Below, one piece after another: positions 15,707 to 22,943 of a stretch of 31,337 bases of DNA (position 1 is the first letter of the stretch; each line of letters begins with the position of its first letter). Where the stretch lies: assembly GCA_964504195.1 (NCBI GenBank), contig CAZDDI010000054.1:1-31337 (forward strand), in the 5' to 3' direction. Made by a program: the position numbers and the translations under genes. Origin of the DNA: CAZDDI01 sp964504195. Lineage in GTDB: Bacteria; Chloroflexota; Anaerolineae; B4-G1; SLSP01. The notes below the pieces were generated by a model that saw only the letters and a list, made by a program, of their open reading frames with translations, was not told the DNA's origin and made no database searches.

Positions 15707-16318
15707 ATGACCACATCTATTCGTAAAGACTGGAAGACGGCACTGATCCTGGTTTATGCCACGTTGGCTATCGTGGTGGATTTTTATAACTTCGTGATGG
15801 GGACTTATCGCGAAGAGCTGGACAGTCTGGTGCTGTACTTCGTGTTGCCGTTGCTCTTGCTGCTCCTGCTGCGCCGTTCGCCCACGCGCTATGGCTTCCG
15901 CCTGGGCGATTGGCGCAAGGGCTTGCTCTATACGCTCGGCGGGTGCTTGCTGATGGCGCCCATTCTGTGGTTTGTCGCGCGCGGGGCGGATTTCCAACAG
16001 TATTACGTTCCCTATTGGCAGCGTCATGGCGCGTGGGGAACGTTCCTCTGGGCCGTGCAAGGCTTGATCGGTTGGGAGTTCCTGTTCCGGGGGCTATTGC
16101 TCTTCGCACTGGCCGATATTTGCGATGATTGGGCCATCCTGTTGCAGGCCATGCTGTTCACGCTGGCGCATCTCACTAAACCGCAGCTAGAAACACTGAG
16201 CTGCATCGTGGGCGGCTCGGCGTTCGGCTGGGTGGCCTGGCGCACGAAGTCGTTTTACTATCCGTTTTTGATTCATCTGTTCGTGATCTACTTTACCATC
16301 TGGGTGGCACAACTATAA
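15707..16318 (+). CDS. CPBP family membrane protein (putative CAAX-like glutamic protease)
   Basis: This 203-residue integral membrane protein has about five to six hydrophobic segments. The three CPBP/Abi motifs can be recognised. Motif 1 is WEFLFRG with Glu124 and Arg128; it has one Glu where the textbook motif has two. Motif 2 is FTLAH with Phe151 and His155. Motif 3 is FLIHLF with His190, without the usual Asn or Asp four residues later. Family members are intramembrane proteases or scaffold proteins, some linked to bacteriocin immunity or prenylated-peptide processing, but here the role is unknown. The start at 15707 has only a weak GGA upstream and overlaps the stop of a 6-codon frame in ATGA fashion. 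The stop codon overlaps the Shine-Dalgarno of the next gene, so it is probably co-transcribed with the RlmD-like gene. Confidence 0.8.
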   Translation: MTTSIRKDWKTALILVYATLAIVVDFYNFVMGTYREELDSLVLYFVLPLLLLLLLRRSPTRYGFRLGDWRKGLLYTLGGCLLMAPILWFVARGADFQQYYVPYWQRHGAWGTFLWAVQGLIGWEFLFRGLLLFALADICDDWAILLQAMLFTLAHLTKPQLETLSCIVGGSAFGWVAWRTKSFYYPFLIHLFVIYFTIWVAQL

Positions 16319-16328
16319 GGGGGCAAGG

Positions 16329-17555
16329 ATGTCGGAATACATTGAGTTGACGTTGTTTGCGCTGGCGCACGGCGGCGAGGCTATCGGTCGGCATGAGGGT
16401 CGGGCAATCTTTGTCCCCTATGCCATCCCCGGTGAGCGCGTGCGGGTGGAGATCGTCGAAGAGGCCAAACGCTTTGCCCGCGCGCGGTTGCTGGAGGTGC
16501 TAGAGCCTTCGCCAGTGCGCGTCGAGCCGCCATGCCCTTACTTCGGCGCGTGTGGTGGCTGTCACTTGCAGCATATCGCCTATCCCGTGCAGGCGGAACT
16601 TAAAGCCCTGGTGGTGTTGGATCAATTCCAGCGCATCGGCAAGTTCGAGAATCCCCCAGTGTTGGAGCCGTTGCCCGATGAGACTGGCTGGGACTATCGC
16701 AATCACGCGCGCTTTCGCACCACAGCGGATGGGCATTTGGGCTTCCTGGCGGCACAGAGTCACCAGGTTGTCCCGGTGGAGGATTGTTTGATTGTTCATC
16801 CACTCGTTTGCCAACTCTGTCAATCGCTGGATATGACGCTGCCGGAGGCGACGTGGGTGGAGATGCGCGTCGGTACTGCCACGGGCGACCTGATGGTCGT
16901 GCTTCAAACGGATGATGACGAGCCGCCTGTGCTGGAGGTGGATTTTCCCCTCTCTGTGGTGCAGGCGCGCAGCGATGGGGCCGTCATTCCCCTCATTGGC
17001 CTGGATTACATCATGGAGATCGTGAACGGGCGCGAGTTCCGCATCTCGGCGACCAGCTTCTACCAGGTGAACTCGGCGCAGGCCGGGGAATTGGTCGAGC
17101 TGGTGCTGGATGCGCTCGAATTGAAGGGGTACGAGAAGGTGTTGGATGCTTACTGCGGCATAGGGTTGTTCACGGCGTTTCTCGCCGAGCAAGCCAGCTA
17201 TGTGACCGGTATCGAGGCGGCCCATGACGCCGTCGCTGATGCACATCACAACCTGGCCGGTGCCGATAACATTACTGTGCTGGAAGGGCTGGTGGAGGAC
17301 GTGTTGCCCACATTGGAGACTGCTTTCGATGCTGTGGTGCTCGATCCGCCGCGCACTGGCCTGGAGTTGCCCGCGCTGGATGCACTGGTCGCGCACCAGC
17401 CGGAGCGCATCGTCTACGTTTCTTGCGATCCGGCGACGCTCGCCCGCGACGCCCGGCGCTTGGTCAACGGCGGTTATACGCTGGAGTGGGTGCAGCCGGT
17501 GGATTTGTTCCCGCAGACGTACCACATCGAATGCGTGGCGTTGTTTACGCGGTAA
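16329..17555 (+). CDS. rlmD: 23S rRNA (uracil-5-)-methyltransferase, RlmD/RumA family
   Basis: This 408-residue S-adenosylmethionine-dependent enzyme methylates C5 of uracil in 23S rRNA, U1939 for RlmD in E. coli. An N-terminal TRAM RNA-binding domain spans about residues 1-60. The 4Fe-4S cluster ligands are Cys69, Cys75, Cys78 and Cys153, in the pattern CPYFGACGGC plus VEDC. The SAM site is VLDAYCGIGLF, followed by DAVVLDPPRTGLE. Cys366 in VSCDPATLARD is the nucleophile. All family hallmarks are intact and the length is normal. AAGGGGG (16317-16323), overlapping the CPBP stop, sets the start. The exact uridine cannot be read from sequence, since related enzymes in other phyla modify U747 or both sites. 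The family call is firm; the symbol is by nearest relative. Confidence 0.9.
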   Translation: MSEYIELTLFALAHGGEAIGRHEGRAIFVPYAIPGERVRVEIVEEAKRFARARLLEVLEPSPVRVEPPCPYFGACGGCHLQHIAYPVQAELKALVVLDQFQRIGKFENPPVLEPLPDETGWDYRNHARFRTTADGHLGFLAAQSHQVVPVEDCLIVHPLVCQLCQSLDMTLPEATWVEMRVGTATGDLMVVLQTDDDEPPVLEVDFPLSVVQARSDGAVIPLIGLDYIMEIVNGREFRISATSFYQVNSAQAGELVELVLDALELKGYEKVLDAYCGIGLFTAFLAEQASYVTGIEAAHDAVADAHHNLAGADNITVLEGLVEDVLPTLETAFDAVVLDPPRTGLELPALDALVAHQPERIVYVSCDPATLARDARRLVNGGYTLEWVQPVDLFPQTYHIECVALFTR

Positions 17556-17598
17556 GCAAGTCACGTGCTCTGCGCGTGGCGTAAGGGCCTGATTCTGT

Positions 17599-17636
17599 GA
17601 AGCGTGAGGCGTGAAGAAAATCACGGCTCACGCTTC
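17599..17636 (+). terminator. Long hairpin after the RlmD-like gene, possible terminator
   Basis: GAAGCGTGAG (17599-17608) pairs perfectly with CTCACGCTTC (17627-17636). Inside it CGTGA pairs with TCACG around a 6-base loop, with one G-G mismatch between the stems. No T-run follows, so it may be a factor-assisted terminator, an mRNA-stabilising hairpin or a palindromic repeat. Confidence 0.45.
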
Positions 17637-17656
17637 ATGTGTACCACTCCTTCAAT

Positions 17657-17791
17657 CAATGTCATTAAGTTTAGAGCATAGACCTGGCAGGTTTCAAGGC
17701 CTTAAGTCTACCAGAAGGCGTTATTCACCGGTAGAATACTACCCCACCCAATTTGTACGAAACCTGCCTGGTCTTAACGTAATGACATGGT
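17657..17791 (+). mobile_element. 128-bp MITE-like inverted-repeat element, copy 2 (core 17660-17787)
   Basis: This is the same element as at 245-372, in the same orientation and of identical core length. The tips TGTCATT / AATGACA and the inner arms GGCAGGTTTC / GAAACCTGCC are conserved. An exact 9-bp direct repeat, TCCTTCAAT, lies at 17648-17656 and 17792-17800, three to four bases outside the tips, as expected of a target duplication. The right-hand copy includes the stop codon of the downstream methyltransferase gene (minus strand, 17796-17798). Insertion therefore happened at the very end of that gene without changing its product. Confidence 0.65.
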
Positions 17792-17795
17792 TCCT

Positions 17796-18341
17796 TCAAT
17801 AGTAATACTGCGCTGCTAGCACTTTCCCGCCATCGCTGAAGCGCACCCCTTCCATTTCCAACAATCGCCGCTTCATGGCGAGGCCGCCCTGGAAGCCGCC
17901 CAGTCTCCCATCGGCAGCAATGGCGCGGTGACAAGGTACAAGCAGCGGGAAAGGATTGCGCGCCAGCGCGTTGCCCACCGCCCGCGCGCCGCCCGGCACG
18001 CCCAAATGCGCCGCGATGCGCCCATAAGTGCTGACCTGTCCGCGTGGGATGGCGTGTTCGGCGCGCAAAACCCGCGCCTGGAAGGGGGGGCAGGTTTCGA
18101 GCGCAACGTGTTCGAGCGAGAATGTCAGCGTTTCCCCTGAGAGAAAGGCTTGCAGTTGCGCGCTCAATGTCAGGATAGCTGGCGTATTGCCGGGCGTGGC
18201 ATGTTCCGGGGTGGGGGAGGCTGTCAGGGATGCGTGCATCCCCGGTAACCAGACGCGCGTAATGCGTGGCTGGGCGGCATCCTCATGCCAATCCAGGCGC
18301 AGCGTTCCAAAAGGAGAGGTAAAAAGTTGGTAGTATAACAT
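17796..18341 (-). CDS. ogt: Methylated-DNA--protein-cysteine S-methyltransferase (Ogt/MGMT family)
   Basis: This 181-residue suicide DNA repair protein removes the alkyl group from O6-alkylguanine and transfers it to its own Cys. The acceptor is Cys137 in VPCHRAI. The helix-turn-helix region (QVSTYGRIAAHLGVPGGARA, then VGNALARNP) and the downstream LGGFQGG loop match the family, and the length is normal for the Ogt type. No AdaA domain is fused to it. The start at ATG 18341 lacks a good Shine-Dalgarno, but the protein begins in the usual way (MLYYQLFTSPFGTLRL). The stop codon lies inside the apparent target duplication of the adjacent 128-bp element. A short repeat-rich gap (18342-18442) separates it from the gene upstream, so it may have its own promoter. 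Confidence 0.93.
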   Translation of the reverse strand: MLYYQLFTSPFGTLRLDWHEDAAQPRITRVWLPGMHASLTASPTPEHATPGNTPAILTLSAQLQAFLSGETLTFSLEHVALETCPPFQARVLRAEHAIPRGQVSTYGRIAAHLGVPGGARAVGNALARNPFPLLVPCHRAIAADGRLGGFQGGLAMKRRLLEMEGVRFSDGGKVLAAQYYY

Positions 18342-18351
18342 GGCTTAGAAT

Positions 18352-18438
18352 CTATCCGAAACTCATGAAGGTGGGGGCTGCGGCAGGCTCAGCCACCGGG
18401 CTGCGGCAGACTCAGCTACCGGCGACATTTTCGGATAG
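18352..18438. repeat. Small inverted repeat carrying the CTCAG-type dispersed repeat
   Basis: CTATCCGAAA (18352-18361) and TTTCGGATAG (18429-18438) are perfect inverted arms. Between them is GCGGCAGGCTCAGCCACCGG, followed by a diverged copy GCGGCAGACTCAGCTACCGG. Both are related to the hairpin half found in the 8.2-8.6 kb array. It lies just upstream of the methyltransferase gene. Confidence 0.6.
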
Positions 18439-18442
18439 TTCC

Positions 18443-19126
18443 TTAGTAGGGTGGATCCGCCGGGCCGCCGTAACCGCACATTCCGCAGCGCGGCGAGTTG
18501 ATCAGCGGCATCGGCTCGCCATAGTTGTAATGTGGATGCTCCTTAGCGTGATCCTCGCAGAGATACCCCGTTGTTTCATCCTCATAGACGCACTCCACAC
18601 ACAGCCAGGTGGCCGGTTGGTCACATTCCATACATATCGCCTCCGGCGCCAGGTTGCGCGCCATCAGGTAGATGGGGTGCTGGGTTAGCGGGCGACCCTG
18701 CCGGACCTCCAGGGCCTTGACGCGCGTCTCCGATGACGTGCCAAAATCGTAGATGTGCGTCAGCTCCAGCTCTGGCTGGAAGACCTGTGCTATGGTTTGC
18801 TGCATAGCAATTTCATCGCCGCTCCAGCCGCCGATGGAAAACCGGCTCATATGTCCACAACATTCCAGCCAGATTGCGCGCAAATAATGATCCAGATCTT
18901 TAAGGGTGGCTGAGCCACGCATTTCCAGATGCAGCCAGAAATCGCCAGACCAGGTATCCTGTACCTGGAGATGATAGAGCGCATCTGGGGTGCCACCAGT
19001 TTGATCAGCCTGTGCGTTGGCTTCCATCCGTTTGGCGCAGGTTTTGATGTGGCGGGTGATACCACCTTTGCTCAGTTCCGTATTGCAAAAAACGCAAGTA
19101 CCGCGTGATTGGGGTTTGCGTGCCAT
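18443..19126 (-). CDS. Plasmid pRiA4b ORF-3-like protein with N- and C-terminal zinc motifs
   Basis: This 227-residue protein starts at ATG 19126, behind a strong AAGGAGG (minus strand, 19134-19140). The centre (about residues 55-150) resembles the pRiA4b ORF-3-like family, with YHLQVQD, ATLKDLDHYLRAIW and the hallmark IYDFGTSSE. The family is widespread, often near mobile DNA, and has no settled function. The N-terminus carries a C2HC-type finger (Cys11, Cys14, His26, Cys30). The C-terminus holds a B-box-like cluster starting CMEC (Cys165, Cys168), followed by LCVEC and LCEDHAKEH, then CGMC near the end. These suggest a zinc-stabilised nucleic-acid or protein adaptor. No catalytic motif is visible. 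Confidence 0.78.
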   Translation of the reverse strand: MARKPQSRGTCVFCNTELSKGGITRHIKTCAKRMEANAQADQTGGTPDALYHLQVQDTWSGDFWLHLEMRGSATLKDLDHYLRAIWLECCGHMSRFSIGGWSGDEIAMQQTIAQVFQPELELTHIYDFGTSSETRVKALEVRQGRPLTQHPIYLMARNLAPEAICMECDQPATWLCVECVYEDETTGYLCEDHAKEHPHYNYGEPMPLINSPRCGMCGYGGPADPPY

Positions 19127-19133
19127 AAAGTTA

Positions 19134-19140
19134 CCTCCTT
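19134..19140 (-). promoter_or_regulatory. Strong ribosome binding site that sets the start at 19126
   Basis: AAGGAGG on the minus strand ends seven bases before ATG 19126. The open frame extends 35 codons further up to 19231, but that part has no family similarity and overlaps an inverted repeat. Confidence 0.75.
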
Positions 19141-19181
19141 GCGATGTAATTCGATGCGTCCGCTGAAAAAACAGGAATTTA

Positions 19182-19330
19182 GAAATTAATTGTCTACCGC
19201 ACATTTTCCAAGCGCATTCAGTTTTAGCCACGAATTAGCACGAATTTTACGAATTTCTTATTGTTTTTGTGTTAATTCGAGTGAATTCGTGGCTAAAATC
19301 TACAAGTGTACGGTAGCAAAGAAATTAATA
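19182..19330. repeat. Nested inverted repeat with inner CACGAATT palindrome
   Basis: The inner arms start TTTTAGCCACGAATT (19222 onward) and end AATTCGTGGCTAAAA (to 19298). Outer arms CTACCGCACA (19194-19203) and TGTACGGTAG (19307-19316) are inverted with one mismatch. AAATTAATT-like tracts flank them further out. The whole could fold into one long cruciform or hairpin. It lies between the small lipoprotein-like ORF and the pRiA4b-like gene. Confidence 0.55.
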
Positions 19331-19406
19331 GTTTTAGCGCAAAAACTCAATCTATTAAAACTGGCAATAGAAATTCCTCGGTATTTTCTGGGTCTCTGCT
19401 GGGAAG

Positions 19407-19757
19407 TTAGGGTAAAGGCGGCCATGCCAATGCGCCCCGTATGGGAAGGAACGGGATTTCGATGGGGACTTTGGCGCATACTGTTGTTCGGGAGTGCAAC
19501 AGCGGTGATCCCAATGAGCTCATGAACACGGTTTGGCGAGGCACCTCCCACGCTACACCGACCTGCGTATAACTCCATCCGCCTGAACCCACGCAGACGC
19601 GCGTCCCGTAGCTGAGAATGCCCCCCGTGTAGGGGCTGGTACGTTCCGCTATTACAGAGAGCGCGCAACCGCCCAGGCACAGGAGTAACATCGCCACGCC
19701 GATGATAATCAGTGGGCGGGTATTAGAATGTGAGACATCGGGGCCTTGGTCGGTCAT
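19407..19757 (-). CDS. Hypothetical small lipoprotein- or membrane-anchored protein
   Basis: I do not recognise this 116-residue product. After a polar N-terminus there is one hydrophobic segment (about residues 16-37, LIIIGVAMLLLCLGGCAL). LGGC could be a lipobox, and the following part is Gly/Ser/Tyr-rich. The start at ATG 19757 has no visible Shine-Dalgarno but lies 22 bases after the mscL stop, so translation could follow from mscL. The C-terminal 40 residues look unlike a folded domain and may result from a frameshift or a decayed end. It could also be a chance frame, though the hydrophobic segment speaks for a real gene. Confidence 0.45.
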   Translation of the reverse strand: MTDQGPDVSHSNTRPLIIIGVAMLLLCLGGCALSVIAERTSPYTGGILSYGTRVCVGSGGWSYTQVGVAWEVPRQTVFMSSLGSPLLHSRTTVCAKVPIEIPFLPIRGALAWPPLP

Positions 19758-19779
19758 GTTGAATTGCTGGCGATTAGCG

Positions 19780-20220
19780 TCAGGCTTCCAACTGTGACGT
19801 ACACTGCGGGCAGCGCGTCGCCTTGATGGGGATGTCCGTGATGCAGTAGGGGCAGGGCTTGGTAGTGGGCGCGGCTGGCGGTTTGGCTTCCTCGCGCTTG
19901 AGCCGGTTCATCAGCTGCACAATCTTGAAGATCACAAAGGCAATGATGAGGAAGTCGAGCACGGAGTTGAGGAATACGCCATAATTGATCGTTGCTGCGC
20001 CCGCTTCTTGTGCCGCTGCTAGTGAGGCATAGCCTTGCCCGCTCAGGTTAATGAACAAGTTGGTAAAATCCACCCCTCCTAACACTACGCCGATAGGTGG
20101 CATAATGATGTCATTGACCAGCGAGGTCACAATTTTGCCGAACGCGCCGCCGATGATGATACCGATAGCCAAATCCACCACATTGCCACGCATGGCGAAC
20201 TCTTTGAATTCTTTGAACAT
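19780..20220 (-). CDS. mscL: Large-conductance mechanosensitive channel MscL with C-terminal zinc ribbon
   Basis: This 146-residue protein is a membrane channel that opens under membrane tension to release solutes during osmotic downshock. The start MFKEFKEFAMRGNVVDLAIG is typical. The pore-lining first segment carries the Gly-rich IGIIIGGAFGKIV. A periplasmic loop (about 50-78) and the second segment (FLNSVLDFLIIAFVIFKIV) follow. After the cytoplasmic helix (NRLKREE) there is an added zinc ribbon with Cys123, Cys126, Cys137 and Cys140 (CPYC ... CPQC). The well-studied E. coli channel lacks this. AAAAGGAGG (minus strand, 20227-20235) sets the start. A 130-base gap with short repeats separates it from the SbcC gene upstream. 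The channel call is firm; a regulatory role for the ribbon is inference. Confidence 0.94.
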   Translation of the reverse strand: MFKEFKEFAMRGNVVDLAIGIIIGGAFGKIVTSLVNDIIMPPIGVVLGGVDFTNLFINLSGQGYASLAAAQEAGAATINYGVFLNSVLDFLIIAFVIFKIVQLMNRLKREEAKPPAAPTTKPCPYCITDIPIKATRCPQCTSQLEA

Positions 20221-20226
20221 ACGAAA

Positions 20227-20350
20227 CCTCCTTTTAGCGAAAAAGCGAAAAAGTGTAAAAGCGAGAAGGCGAGAAAGTGGTTCTTTGTCCCACTCTCCCC
20301 CTTTCCTCCTCTCTCCTTCTCCCCCCGTCTACCGTCTACTGTCTACCAAG
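20227..20350. repeat. Low-complexity spacer between the sbcC-like gene and mscL
   Basis: The spacer holds repeated AGCGAAAAAGCGAAAAAG-type octamers (about 20236-20276), a pyrimidine-rich tract (CCTTTCCTCCTCTC) and a short run of GTCTAC words (about 20328-20346). The GTCTAC run overlaps nothing coding. Similar AGCGA-type words occur near 27950 and 29770-29815. Confidence 0.55.
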
Positions 20351-22921
20351 TTACACCACTTCTACCAGCGAGCCGCCCTGGGTCTTGCTCACTTGAATCC
20401 GCGTGGGGAACGCATCCCGCAGCTCATCCACATGTGTGATGACCAAAATGAGCGCGAAGTCAGCTTGCACGGCCTTGACCGCTTCCACGAGCCGCTGGCG
20501 ACCGTCGGCATCCAGCGAGCCGAAGCCTTCATCCACAAACAGCGAACGCAGGCGTACCCCCGCCCGTTGCGCCAGCAGCCGCGAGAGCGCCACTCGGATC
20601 GCAAAGTTGACTCGGAACTGCTCCCCGCCGGAGAAGTTCTCGTAAGGCCGTTGGCCCTTCTCATCGCTGATGATGATGTCCAGCGTCTCCCGCACGTTGC
20701 CGGTCTTTGTCTCACGTTGCGTATCAAAGTGGACGTGCATCCGCCCGCCGGTGAGCCGTTGGAGGAGGCGGTTGGCCTCACCCTCCAGCTCCGGCAGTGT
20801 GTGCTCGATAATCATGGCCGGGATGCCATTGACTCCAAAGGCGTCGCGCAATTCCGCGAGCATAGCCGCGCGGGTGGCGAGCTGTTCACGCTCTTCCTTG
20901 AACGCGCGGGCGCGCTTCTCCAGCGTCGCCAGTGCTGCGAGGTTTTGTCGCGCTGCGCCTACCCGCTGCCGAGCTTCCACTTCCGTTTGTCGGGCCTTTG
21001 CAAGTTGTTGCAGGATCACCGGGCCTTCCGCCAATTGTGGTTTGAGCATGTCTAATGTGGCCTGTTGCGCGGCGTATTCCGCCTCTAGCGCGGCAGTGCG
21101 TTGTGCTTGGGCTGCCGTCTCCTGGGCTAGCCGTTGCAGCGTGGCCTCTTCGCCTTCCAGCCCCACGCGCGCTTTCTCTAGCTCGCGGTAGGCGCTCTCG
21201 GCAGAGGCCAAGGCCCGGAGCCGGGCCTTCACGACCTCGTGTGCGGCGGCATCGTAGCCGAGCTCCGCCAGCTGCGCCAGCACATGCACGAGCGTGGTTT
21301 GTGCCTCTTGTGCGTACTGTTGCCCTGTGAGCGTCGCCTCGATGCCGGCGACCTCTGCTTGCAAGGCAACCAGCCGCTCGCGGGCGGCTTCGCCCTGCTC
21401 CAATTGCTGACGCAGGCGCGCGGTTTGCCCTTCGAGCGCGGCGCGCTGGGCCAATGTTCGTTCGTGCTCCTGCACTTGGGCGCGTAGCCCCTGGCTTTGT
21501 TCGCGTAAGGTCTGGAGCCGCGTCTGGTTGGCGCGGAACGTGTTCCCCATCTCCGTGCCTTCATCCTGAATTTGCGCCAGCAGCCGCGCGTGATGCTCCG
21601 GCGTGAGCGCCTGGCGGCACAGGGGACAGGCAGCTTCTGCCTCAGCCAGCGTGTCCAGCTGGACTTTGGTCTCGTGCATCTTATCCTTCAGCTGGCGATT
21701 GCTCTCCGTGAGGCGACTGCTTTCCACCTCGGCGGCCTGTAAATCCTGGCGGGCTTGCTCCAGCTCCAGCGCGATTTGCTCCAGGTAGGTGAGCTGCGCT
21801 TCCGCTTCTTCCAATGCCGCGACGAGCGCATCGTCAGGTAGGCGCTCCCCCAGCAAACGCATCTGGCCCAGCAGGTCGCCGCGCTGCGTTTCCAGCTGAT
21901 TGCGCGCTGCGCCGATGGTCTGCTCTAAGGCCGCCTTCTCCGTTTGCAACTGTGCTGTCCGGCTGAGTTTTTCGCCCCAGGCGCGCTCCTCTTCCAGCGT
22001 CTCCTGCGCGGCCTGATACTGCGCGCCGATGGTATCGGCCTGCGTGATGAGCGCCTGGTAGCCGTCGCGCCGCGCGCGATGCGCGGCCTGTTCGGCCTCT
22101 AGTGCGGCGTGTTGTTGCGCCTCTTGTTCCAGGCGGCGTTGCAGATCGCTGATCTGCCGTTGGAGCGCGGTGGCTTGCTCTTGCAAGCGTGTGAGCGTGT
22201 TGGCCTGCTCCTGAGCCTCTTGCAATTGTGCATCGCTGTCTTGTGCTAACTGTTCCGCTGCGGCTAGCTCCGCCTCATACTCAGCGCGCCGTGCCAGCTC
22301 CGCTTCGGTCTCTGCCAGGCGTTGTTCCAGCCCTTGCAATTGTCCGCGCGTCTCGTTCAAGCGCCGCCGGGCGCGTTCTTGATACTCGGCCCAACGCTCC
22401 AGCCCCAGGATGGCGCTGAGCACACGCTTGCGGTCGGTGGGCGTTTGCACTGTGAACTCGTCGGCGTGGCCCTGGCGCAGATAGGCGGAGTTGATGAAGG
22501 TCTCATAATCCAGCCCCAGCTGCTCGATGATGCGCGCCTGGGTATCGCGGATGCTGTCGGCGTTGAGGGAGCGCCAACCGTTCTCCCCTTCGACTTGTAA
22601 ATCGAGCAGGGAGCGCGTGGCACGGCGTCCGCGTTGCTCGCGGCGGCGCAGGATGCGGAAGCGGCGCTCATCCCCGCCTTGATAGGGCATGCGGAAGACG
22701 AATTCCACTTCCAGGTCGTTTTCGCCGTGATAGACCAGGTCTTCATCCCGACCGTAGGGCGCGCGCGAGCGGCCCCACACGGCCCACGTAATCGCATCCA
22801 GCAGCGCCGATTTTCCCGCACCATTGTCGCCCACCAGACTTGCCAGGTGGACCCCGCGCAGGTCGAGCTCCGTCTCGCGGTGGGAGAGGAAATTGCGCAG
22901 GTTGAGGGCTTCAGGAATCAT
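20351..22921 (-). CDS. sbcC: SbcC/Rad50-like SMC-type ATPase
   Basis: This 856-residue protein has the layout of SbcC/Rad50, the DNA double-strand-end ATPase that works with the SbcD/Mre11 nuclease. The N-terminal half ATPase has Walker A GDNGAGKS (residues 31-38). Long Gln/Glu/Ala-rich coiled coils run from about 180 to 425 and 445 to 700, with the zinc hook CPLC at Cys432 and Cys435 between them. The C-terminal half ATPase has the signature FSGGEQ (Ser764), Walker B LRSLFVDEGFGSLD and the switch LVITHVDEL. It is somewhat shorter than E. coli SbcC (about 1050), mostly in the coils. No sbcD gene lies in the window, which is unusual since the two are commonly adjacent. It begins 22 bases after the deacetylase stop, with no strong Shine-Dalgarno, so co-transcription is likely. 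Confidence 0.9.
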   Translation of the reverse strand: MIPEALNLRNFLSHRETELDLRGVHLASLVGDNGAGKSALLDAITWAVWGRSRAPYGRDEDLVYHGENDLEVEFVFRMPYQGGDERRFRILRRREQRGRRATRSLLDLQVEGENGWRSLNADSIRDTQARIIEQLGLDYETFINSAYLRQGHADEFTVQTPTDRKRVLSAILGLERWAEYQERARRRLNETRGQLQGLEQRLAETEAELARRAEYEAELAAAEQLAQDSDAQLQEAQEQANTLTRLQEQATALQRQISDLQRRLEQEAQQHAALEAEQAAHRARRDGYQALITQADTIGAQYQAAQETLEEERAWGEKLSRTAQLQTEKAALEQTIGAARNQLETQRGDLLGQMRLLGERLPDDALVAALEEAEAQLTYLEQIALELEQARQDLQAAEVESSRLTESNRQLKDKMHETKVQLDTLAEAEAACPLCRQALTPEHHARLLAQIQDEGTEMGNTFRANQTRLQTLREQSQGLRAQVQEHERTLAQRAALEGQTARLRQQLEQGEAARERLVALQAEVAGIEATLTGQQYAQEAQTTLVHVLAQLAELGYDAAAHEVVKARLRALASAESAYRELEKARVGLEGEEATLQRLAQETAAQAQRTAALEAEYAAQQATLDMLKPQLAEGPVILQQLAKARQTEVEARQRVGAARQNLAALATLEKRARAFKEEREQLATRAAMLAELRDAFGVNGIPAMIIEHTLPELEGEANRLLQRLTGGRMHVHFDTQRETKTGNVRETLDIIISDEKGQRPYENFSGGEQFRVNFAIRVALSRLLAQRAGVRLRSLFVDEGFGSLDADGRQRLVEAVKAVQADFALILVITHVDELRDAFPTRIQVSKTQGGSLVEVV

Positions 22922-22943
22922 AGGGGCTTCGCCATATCGAGAT

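Noticed and set aside
16500..17624. Minus-strand frame of 374 codons
   Set aside because: It is antisense to the RlmD-like gene, whose motifs are complete; the product is His/Gln/Arg-rich with no family features.
20051..21055. Plus-strand frame of 334 codons
   Set aside because: It runs antisense through mscL, the low-complexity spacer and the end of the SbcC-like gene, all of which have clear motifs.
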